Below are positions 58,418-64,000 of a DNA stretch of 64,000 bases, in pieces (the stretch's first letter is position 1; every line of letters begins with the position of its first letter). The notes under the pieces are model-generated. The model searched no databases and was not told the DNA's origin. It saw nothing but the letters and a program-made list of their open reading frames with translations. Origin of the DNA: Shewanella sp. UCD-KL12 (GTDB lineage: Bacteria > Pseudomonadota > Gammaproteobacteria > Enterobacterales > Shewanellaceae); NCBI RefSeq assembly GCF_001957125.1, contig NZ_MPHJ01000005.1, forward strand, positions 62,001-126,000. The letters run 5' to 3'. Made by a program: the position numbers and the translations under genes.

Positions 58418-59212
58418 TTATGCACCTACCTCTTTATCTGCAACGCCCTTTGAATTGGCCAAAAAATGCAGCGTCAATCTAAATAGAGTCGCACTCACAG
58501 CAAGGGTAGCAACAATTGCCGCACCACTTGGTAAGTCAAAACTTGCCGACAAGACTAACCCGAAAAGGTAACCTGATAAGCCGACAAAATAAGCGGCAGC
58601 AAGACGATATTTAGCCCGGTATTTATTAACGGCAAGCGCCGGTAAAATGAGGGTACTAAACACTAAGTACACACCTACAAGCTCCACCGAAAGAGTAATC
58701 ACAATCGCGAACAAGATATAAAAGCCACTACCTTCGAGAATATTTGGCTTAAATACAATTAGCGCTAATACTATGGCTGATATACAAGCTGGTAAAATAA
58801 GCTGCGACCAGTTAACCCACAATATTTGCCCTGACAGCAACTGCTTAAGCATCTCCGCACCATGTGGATCATTCGACAGCATCAGCATAGCTGCGACAGC
58901 AGCTAAAACATAAAAGCAACCAATAATCGCTTCCAGTTCATCAGCCATACGTTTAGATAACCAAGCAATAAGACCCGCCCCCAAGAGTGCGAAAAGGGCT
59001 GGCATCCATACGTTAGCAAATGGAAGATGAGCTATATCATGGTTAAGGTGGGCCACAATAGCACCTAAAGCAGCGACTTGAGCAATGGCTAGATCGATAA
59101 AGATAATGCCTCGCTTTAAAACCTGCTGACCTAAAAGCACGTGAGTGGATAAGACTAAGATCCCTGCTGCGAGTGCAGGTAATAAAATAGAGAGTAGATT
59201 GATATCAAACAT
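58418..59212 (-). CDS. znuB: Zinc/manganese ABC transporter permease (ZnuB-like)
   Basis: Membrane permease of the metal ABC-3 family, 264 residues with seven to eight predicted helices. Visible motifs are LSTHVLLGQQVLKRGIIFIDLAIAQ (start), SKRMADELEAIIGCFYVLAAV, and VELVGVYLVFSTLILPALA. It imports Zn2+ or Mn2+ together with a substrate-binding protein and an ATPase. The binding protein gene is just upstream; no ATPase is encoded between or near them. A 9-bp hairpin separates the two genes. Confidence 0.9.
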   Translation of the reverse strand: MFDINLLSILLPALAAGILVLSTHVLLGQQVLKRGIIFIDLAIAQVAALGAIVAHLNHDIAHLPFANVWMPALFALLGAGLIAWLSKRMADELEAIIGCFYVLAAVAAMLMLSNDPHGAEMLKQLLSGQILWVNWSQLILPACISAIVLALIVFKPNILEGSGFYILFAIVITLSVELVGVYLVFSTLILPALAVNKYRAKYRLAAAYFVGLSGYLFGLVLSASFDLPSGAAIVATLAVSATLFRLTLHFLANSKGVADKEVGA

Positions 59213-59281
59213 AAATTTTACTCATTTATAGAGGGTACTAAACCTGTAAGCATACGAAGTTTAGCGCCCAATATAGATAAC

Positions 59282-59310
59282 GGTTCGACACCTCATAGAG
59301 ATGTCGAACC
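59282..59310 (-). promoter_or_regulatory. Intergenic hairpin between znuA and znuB
   Basis: GGTTCGACA (59282-59290) pairs with TGTCGAACC (59302-59310), with a further CTC/GAG pair inside. No U-tract. It could be an mRNA-processing or stability hairpin that gives different levels of binding protein and permease. Confidence 0.5.
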
Positions 59311-59317
59311 TGACACA

Positions 59318-60232
59318 TTAGCCTGCCTTAATACTTAACAGCAGATCTAACACGCTGTCATAAAGTGAGAATAGATCTTGGCTTTGATCATTCCCTCCAA
59401 CAGACATAGGTAAAACTTGCACAGGAAGTGATGCTCTATCACCTAACCAGTTTGCACCGCGCTCGTCTTGGTAAGACGCGACGATGATCCCCATAATATC
59501 ACCAGCTTCTGCTCGAGTAAGCAAACTCGCTAAGTGGCTGCTACTTGGTGGCAGACCCGGCTTAGGCTCAAGATCAGCAACCTGCTCCATTCCAACCCAG
59601 TCAAATAGGTATTTAAAACTAGAATGATAAGCGATCACTTTTTTACCTTTTAAAGGTAAAGCTTTACTTTCCCATACCGGAATCGCAGCACTCCAGCGTT
59701 GACTAAAGTCATTCAGCGCAGCCTCGTACTGAGATTTTGAACCAGGATCGGTAGCTATCAACTTCTCAGTTAGACTTTTGGCAACTTGTAACATTCTCTC
59801 TGGAGAGAAATGAAGGTGAGGATTACCCTTAGCGTGTACATCACCCATGCTACGATCTACTGACGTAAGCTGATCTATCGTCTCAACCTGCTCTGCAGCA
59901 AAGAAGAGTCCCTGATCTGTCGAACGTACTTTTGCATTCGATGATTTCATCTGCAGCATTGGAAGCCAGCCCACCTCTAAGTCAGCGCCAGCACAGACAG
60001 CAATGTCTGCCTGACGCATCTTAGCGATCAAGCTAGGTCTTGCCTGTACTTGATGCGGATCTTGCATCGCTGTTGTGGCTGAATAGATCTCCGCCCCAGG
60101 TGCAAGCTCTTTAGCTAATGCTGCATACTCAGGCTCACAAGCAAAAATATTTAGCTGTGCTGTTGCAAGACCAGAGTAGCTAACCGCTAAGGCAGTAACT
60201 GCCACTTTAATTAACTTAGAATTGATGCGCAC
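59318..60232 (-). CDS. znuA: Zinc ABC transporter substrate-binding protein (ZnuA-like)
   Basis: Cluster 9 metal-binding protein of 304 residues with a signal peptide ending GLATA. Likely metal ligands: H60 (DPHQ), H139 (GNPHLH), H203 (AYHSSF) and D256/E257 (SYQDERG). The long His-rich loop of E. coli ZnuA is replaced by a short DVHAKGNPHLH segment. It captures zinc in the periplasm for the ZnuB permease. Its start overlaps the end of the porin gene by 17 bp, so translation is probably coupled. Confidence 0.9.
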   Translation of the reverse strand: MRINSKLIKVAVTALAVSYSGLATAQLNIFACEPEYAALAKELAPGAEIYSATTAMQDPHQVQARPSLIAKMRQADIAVCAGADLEVGWLPMLQMKSSNAKVRSTDQGLFFAAEQVETIDQLTSVDRSMGDVHAKGNPHLHFSPERMLQVAKSLTEKLIATDPGSKSQYEAALNDFSQRWSAAIPVWESKALPLKGKKVIAYHSSFKYLFDWVGMEQVADLEPKPGLPPSSSHLASLLTRAEAGDIMGIIVASYQDERGANWLGDRASLPVQVLPMSVGGNDQSQDLFSLYDSVLDLLLSIKAG

Positions 60233-61439
60233 CGTGAGCCCCCAAAGTCATTACATATTGAAGAGTGAAAATATTGTCATCTTCTATACCGAAGTAGTTG
60301 GTACCTTGCTGATTGGTGTATTGCAAACGCACAGTCGAAAAATGACTGTGATGCCACGCCAGGCTTACTTCGGTTTCTTTTAACTTTTCAGGGTGAAAAT
60401 GGTCACCATGTAGCTCCTGAACATCTGTTTCGCCATAACGAACACCCGCAGACCAGTTAGGAGTGAATTGATAAACACTACTTAGGTACCAGCCCGTCAT
60501 GTCGTCAACACTTTCTGCTGAATGTGCATCATGATCATGCCCATCTTCCAACGGTGCAAAGTCAGTCACTTTAAAGTACTCACCACTTACAGTTAGATGC
60601 TGGTACTTATAGTTTCCATTTGGTGCCCACTTATAAACAAAGTCAGCTATATAGGTGTTCTCACCTGTAAAGGTTGCACTATGGCTATGATCGTCATGAC
60701 CTGCTTCGAGTGCTGCATGATCTTCATGCTCACCCTCAACCATACGGCCATTCTCATTGCGCATATAGCTTAAACCAGCCTGCCATGAGCCGTTACCAAT
60801 ATCACCACCTATTTTAGTATAAGCGGTGTAGATACCTATATTTTTATAGTCACGTTCTGCATGGTCATCTTCTGCATCAAAATGGTCATGCTCATCATGC
60901 TCACCACCCGCAGCGCGCATACTGTCACCTTTAAAGCTTTCAAGCCCCATGGTCCAATAGAGATCTGTCGGAGCAACCCAGTTTAGGCGTACACCATCAT
61001 CAAAATAATGACTCCCCAGAAAGGCGCGATATGCAGCTGGTCTATCTGAAAATGAATCGGTATGAACATGTTGGTTATTCAAGTAACCCACATCGGATAG
61101 GAAGCGACCGGCACGGATTGATAAGCCACCTGGCATAGCGAGTGTTTGAATAAACGCTTCCTCTAGGCCGATCTCTGTTTCGCCTTCATGCATCTCGATG
61201 ACAGCAGTTAGCTTACCGTAGAACATATCATCAATATTGGCACTCATTGCCAATTCAGTATGCCCTAAACCAAAGCCTTCACCACGTTCAGCCATAGGGC
61301 GATCACTGTTTTGATAATAGCCATCAAGCACTGCACTAATAGCAGGATTAGTTAAGCTTGAGTCTTGTGCAAAAGCGGAAGTCGAAAAAATTGCACATGC
61401 AGCAGCCACGCAAGTTACGCGGTTATTTAAAACGTTCAT
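60216..61439 (-). CDS. His/Asp-rich outer-membrane porin-like protein
   Basis: A 407-residue exported beta-barrel-like protein. The frame opens at 61451, but GGAG lies 6 bases before the ATG at 61439. The signal peptide ends SAFA/QD. Alternating strands with many aromatic residues (SYMRNENG, YWTMGLESF, FTLQYVMTL, and a terminal F) fit an outer-membrane barrel. Four loops are rich in His and Asp/Glu (HDEHDHFDAEDDHAER, EGEHEDHAALEAGHDDH, EDGHDHDAHSAE, LHGDHFHPEK). They are well suited to bind zinc. It is the first gene of the znuA-znuB operon and probably helps bring zinc across the outer membrane. Confidence 0.85.
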   Translation of the reverse strand: MNVLNNRVTCVAAACAIFSTSAFAQDSSLTNPAISAVLDGYYQNSDRPMAERGEGFGLGHTELAMSANIDDMFYGKLTAVIEMHEGETEIGLEEAFIQTLAMPGGLSIRAGRFLSDVGYLNNQHVHTDSFSDRPAAYRAFLGSHYFDDGVRLNWVAPTDLYWTMGLESFKGDSMRAAGGEHDEHDHFDAEDDHAERDYKNIGIYTAYTKIGGDIGNGSWQAGLSYMRNENGRMVEGEHEDHAALEAGHDDHSHSATFTGENTYIADFVYKWAPNGNYKYQHLTVSGEYFKVTDFAPLEDGHDHDAHSAESVDDMTGWYLSSVYQFTPNWSAGVRYGETDVQELHGDHFHPEKLKETEVSLAWHHSHFSTVRLQYTNQQGTNYFGIEDDNIFTLQYVMTLGAHGAHQF

Positions 61440-61676
61440 TTGTTTCTCCAAAATACAGCATAAACCTCCTGACTTTTTATAGAAGTAGGATCAGGTAGGC
61501 ATAATATAAAAGTTAATAAACATGGAGTTAACGAGTTACAAGCAAGCCCAAAGCCTTTGCCCTCTTTACAGAAGTCGCGGCATGAATATCTAGATAGCGA
61601 GCATATAAAATGCACTTAGTCTATCTAAGTAAGTACTTATGAGTTGTTGAGTTTGGCTAACTAAAGTTGAAATTAG

Positions 61677-61970
61677 CTATACTGAAATTGGTGGGGCGCG
61701 ACTGCGAAATGCATTGGTATGAACAGCATGACGCTCAATAAGCTGAAATGCTATGGGTTCAAATGTTTGGCTTACTACGGCAAGGTGAAGTAGCTCACTT
61801 GGCAGCAGCTTATTAAGCTGGTGCTTATGAAAACAGAGAGTACAGTGCTCTTGAACACCATGATCTATGTGCTCAACACTGTGGGCAGAGGCGGCAAACG
61901 ATAGGCAGATCAATATGGCTGAAAGCCATAAAGCAACTCCTCGTCTTACACTACTGACCATGAATACCAC
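61677..61970 (-). CDS. Small exported His/Cys-rich protein, putative zinc chaperone of zinc uptake
   Basis: A 97-residue precursor with signal peptide to ASA. The mature start SVEHIDHGVQEHCTLCFHKHQ has a CxxC and five His within 20 residues, clearly a metal site. This resembles the proteins annotated as zinc chaperones next to zinc ABC transporters in Vibrio and Shewanella. It lies 225 bp upstream of the porin gene on the same strand. The C-terminus is unremarkable (FRSRAPPISV). It could hand zinc to the porin or binding protein. Confidence 0.75.
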   Translation of the reverse strand: MVFMVSSVRRGVALWLSAILICLSFAASAHSVEHIDHGVQEHCTLCFHKHQLNKLLPSELLHLAVVSQTFEPIAFQLIERHAVHTNAFRSRAPPISV

Positions 61971-61997
61971 CGATGAAAGCTATAGAATAACCCAAAT

Positions 61998-62014
61998 CTC
62001 GCTATAATAACGAG
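61998..62014 (-). promoter_or_regulatory. Palindrome upstream of the zinc chaperone gene
   Basis: CTCGCTATAATAACGAG is a 17-bp near-perfect palindrome (one mismatch), 28 bases upstream of the 61970 start, where a repressor operator would sit. It resembles but does not match the Zur consensus (spacing differs). Candidate metal-regulator site. Confidence 0.3.
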
Positions 62015-62130
62015 ACGAAATCGCGTCCAAGTTTATGCAAACAGCAACTTAAGTCAAGTTACACTTTTAATATAAATAGCAAATATTCACGATATAAATG
62101 TAATAAAAAATTTATCAAACTGATGAAAAG

Positions 62131-62144
62131 TTGAGGTATATCAC
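62131..62144 (+). promoter_or_regulatory. FNR/CRP-type half-matching site
   Basis: TTGAG-GTAT-ATCAC matches the FNR palindrome TTGAT-N4-ATCAA at 8 of 10 positions. It is 155 bases upstream of the small membrane peptide gene at 62299. An adjacent perfect hairpin ACAGCG/CGCTGT is at 62143-62157. Weak evidence. Confidence 0.25.
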
Positions 62145-62298
62145 AGCGAAGCGCTGTAAAATAACATGATCAGCGTCACTTTTTATCGAGTGATAATTAA
62201 TACTGACTTAAGCTCTAAAGCCTAAAATTACAGCAGATAAACCAATAAGCATAGCTAATTGGACTCAAGATTTAACCCATTAAAGGGAGTAAACACCT

Positions 62299-62424
62299 AT
62301 GTTAGAGTTTCTACGTGAAAACGGTAAAATGCTTTTTTGGACCACCTTATTCTTTATCGCTATCGGTGGCGGGATCTACTATGTAGATGCTTCATTAGAG
62401 TCTCAAGTACAAGTTGTTGGCTAA
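62299..62424 (+). CDS. 41-residue membrane peptide
   Basis: A short gene with GGGAG at 62285-62289 and ATG at 62299. The product MLEFLRENGKMLFWTTLFF... has a single membrane helix (about residues 12-28, containing FFIAIGGGIYYV) and a polar tail ending ESQVQVVG. It resembles accessory small membrane proteins that attach to larger membrane complexes, but no family is recognised. It is not part of the zinc cluster (opposite strand). Confidence 0.65.
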   Translation: MLEFLRENGKMLFWTTLFFIAIGGGIYYVDASLESQVQVVG

Positions 62425-62482
62425 ATAGCTAACCTCTAAGCTTCAGTTGAGTTAATAGCACTTTATTGAAAGTGCTAACGCT

Positions 62483-62518
62483 TAAGTACTAACAGCTAAG
62501 TACTAACGTTTAAGTACT
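62483..62518. repeat. Triple TAAGTACT repeat
   Basis: TAAGTACT occurs at 62483, 62497 and 62511, a strict 14-bp period, in the spacer between the small membrane peptide and the TonB-like gene. Confidence 0.75.
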
Positions 62519-62535
62519 GGCGCTCAACTGCTCAC

Positions 62536-62573
62536 CCTTGGGTTTCAATTGGTATCACTGATAAAACCCAAGG
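62536..62573 (+). terminator. Hairpin after the small membrane peptide gene
   Basis: CCTTGGGTTT (62536-62545) and AAACCCAAGG (62564-62573) form a perfect 10-bp stem with an 18-base loop. Not followed by a clear U-tract on the plus strand. Confidence 0.5.
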
Positions 62574-62713
62574 TAGCCTTCCCAAAACAAGCACTCAGCT
62601 ATAGCTGCACGCCTTCTCTTCCAAGCTTGAAAGTTTCACGCCTTAACTACTAGTGATTTAAGTGCCAGCCTTTAAATATTAAGGTTTAAAGCGCTTTAAA
62701 CTAAGACATTATC

Positions 62714-63096
62714 TTAGTTATCTAAACCATTGAAATTAAATTTTGTGGAGACATAAACAGGCACAGCTTTCGCGTTACTGTCTGCAGCTTTATATTCAAG
62801 GTTTGATAGTGCAAGCAGTGCAACCCTATCCCTGGCGCCCTCAGGATACGATTCTTCAACTTGTGGGTCGAAAACCTGCCCTTCAGAGTCAATCAAATAT
62901 TTAATGGAGACATGACCATCAACCGAGGGTGGGGTAAGGGTGTTGCTAAAACTGAACTGCTGCGATTCCTGTACCCAGTACTGAGACAGCTCAGATTGCT
63001 TAACAGTAATTGGGTCTTGGGATAAGCTCAGTTCCGCTTTTGCACTACAACCTACTAATACAAAAGATGCAACAAAGCCTGGGGGAAATACTTCAT
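62714..63096 (-). pseudogene. Frameshifted TonB-like lipoprotein
   Basis: From the ATG at 63096 (GGAG 6 bases upstream on the minus strand) the frame reads MKYFPQALLHLLY and stops. Adding one C to the five-C tract at 63081-63085 restores a 127-residue lipoprotein: signal MKYFPPGFVASFVLVGCSAK with a lipobox, then a linker and a TonB-C-like domain with HVSIKYLIDSEGQVFDP and RVALLALSNLEYKAA. Without the correction only the C-terminal part (62714-62896) is a usable frame. This is either a true inactivating frameshift, a phase-variable tract or a sequencing error. Confidence 0.75.
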
Positions 63097-63254
63097 ATAC
63101 AGCTCCATGTAAGTCATTAACTATGATTAGCTAACGATCAGAATTCCTTTCTGAAATAACCTAACAGTATATTACCAAAAGTGTAAAGAAGTGAAAGTCA
63201 TATCATCAGATAATATGCCCAACACAAGCTTAATCTAGCATACGCATAATAGTG

Positions 63255-63590
63255 TTAGCGGTATTTCTGCCTATGCTCACTGTCATCTTTCTCTTCGACT
63301 TCTGGGGCCTCAGTCACTTTAAGATGATCCATCATATGACTGACTAGCAGCGCAATCACAGACACTATCGCTATGGGTGTCGTTATATTTCGCATATCTG
63401 GCGTAAAGTAACCAAACACTAAAGCTGCAACACCGGCATAAAAGGCAAAAATTTTAATTCGAGTCAGGATAGGGTTTTTGCCTAGCCATGCATGGCAATG
63501 TGGGCACTGAACCTGTGCATTTAGCCCTTTCCCGCGCTGGTTCTCAACCGCATTGACACCGAACGCTTTACTACAATGGGTACACAACAC
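63255..63590 (-). CDS. Zinc-ribbon membrane protein
   Basis: A 111-residue protein starting at a GTG (63590; a TTG follows directly). The N-terminus is a zinc ribbon: CTHC and CPHC, 25 residues apart. Two hydrophobic helices (about 44-62 and 70-86) follow, then a charged tail ending HRQKYR. The cytoplasmic zinc ribbon and two helices suggest a small membrane-attached regulatory or scaffolding protein. Family unknown to me. Confidence 0.7.
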   Translation of the reverse strand: MLCTHCSKAFGVNAVENQRGKGLNAQVQCPHCHAWLGKNPILTRIKIFAFYAGVAALVFGYFTPDMRNITTPIAIVSVIALLVSHMMDHLKVTEAPEVEEKDDSEHRQKYR

Positions 63591-63808
63591 TAGATGAGCC
63601 TCTACTCTTAAAAAATTAGGGAGGGGAGTTTAGCAAAATAAAAAGCAAAATACCCTTTGTTAGCGGCAAGTCATGGCTACTTTTGTACGAAGTAAGACCT
63701 AAAATGTCATCTATTAAAAATTCAAATACAGATAATTGATAATGTGAATTTACACTAAGCTAATGAAAGTAATATTATAGCCTCTACAAAAGTAACTGGA
63801 TTTTACCT

Positions 63809-64000
63809 ATGCATCGTACATTCGTCATAATGATGTTCCTGCTCACAGCAATTATCGCTATCCCATCACAAGCCCAAGAGGCCAGCATAAGCTCTGAGCT
63901 TAACGCTCTACAACAGGCTATAGATCGTGATGTTAATAAGCTAAAACTTGAGCAAGGTGAACTCGCTCAATTTACTGAGTATAGAATTAAACAGAAAGCG
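63809..64000 (+). CDS. N-terminal part of a secreted coiled-coil protein (partial)
   Basis: Open from the ATG at 63809 to the end of the window (64 codons). A signal peptide MHRTFVIMMFLLTAIIAIP ends at SQA/QEA. The following part (SELNALQQAIDRDVNKLKLE) is helical and likely coiled coil. The 3' end lies outside the window. It may belong to a coiled-coil periplasmic protein of an envelope system, but this cannot be told from 64 residues. Confidence 0.65.
   Translation, partial: MHRTFVIMMFLLTAIIAIPSQAQEASISSELNALQQAIDRDVNKLKLEQGELAQFTEYRIKQKA

Overview
The window looks like a chromosomal segment of a marine gammaproteobacterium, most likely Shewanella. This is inferred from the gene content and protein character: a penta-haem NrfA, a 968-residue RapA followed by a DUF3530 protein, groES-groEL, RraB, PlsC, a DUF2999 protein, many orphan periplasmic solute-binding proteins, and AT-leaning spacers. 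I see no rRNA, tRNA, CRISPR array, intact insertion sequence or prophage. Genus and all functions rest on reading the sequence; nothing was searched against a database.

Layout. 1-9.2 kb: the end of an unidentified gene, a GGDEF/EAL protein, ppiB, a PEP-mutase-like protein, an M28 peptidase followed by four 156-bp tandem copies of its own 3' end, a cysteine synthase-like enzyme and two solute-binding-like proteins. 9.4-16.7 kb: a DUF2799-type lipoprotein whose Shine-Dalgarno lies in a hairpin, a NifX-like/UPF0251 pair, DUF2999, nrfA, a PixA/AidA-like inclusion protein and a dicarboxylate symporter. 16.7-24.2 kb: small secreted proteins and lipoproteins of unknown function, including a newly read 48-codon secreted two-cysteine peptide, a DUF2306 membrane protein, and a cold-shock/TM/excalibur fusion. 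24.2-29.8 kb: groESL with a candidate sigma-32 promoter and a duplicated terminator region, then a MATE transporter followed 26 bp later by a Qnr-type pentapeptide-repeat protein. 29.9-43 kb: a polysaccharide deacetylase lipoprotein, a LysR regulator divergent from a two-gene RND efflux operon, several small secreted proteins, an XRE-cupin regulator and a large HExxH metalloprotease. 43-57.4 kb: a hybrid histidine kinase, PhoH, RapA, DUF3530, YqhA, a crotonase with a FadR-like site, a receiver-CheC protein paired with a diguanylate cyclase, and RraB. 57.5-64 kb: PlsC, a zinc-uptake cluster (His-rich outer-membrane protein, ZnuA-like, ZnuB-like, upstream His/Cys-rich small protein, but no ATPase), a 41-residue membrane peptide, a frameshifted TonB-like lipoprotein, a zinc-ribbon membrane protein and the start of a secreted protein.

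Genes that plausibly work together: the RND adaptor and pump with the divergent LysR regulator; MATE with Qnr (export plus target protection against quinolone-like compounds); the metal-uptake cluster at 58.4-62.0 kb; the REC-CheC/GGDEF pair; and the NifX-like/UPF0251 pair. The most unusual points are the M28 tandem array, the small secreted peptide gene, the C5-tract frameshift in the TonB-like gene, the ATPase-less zinc cluster, and short-period tandem repeats in many spacers.
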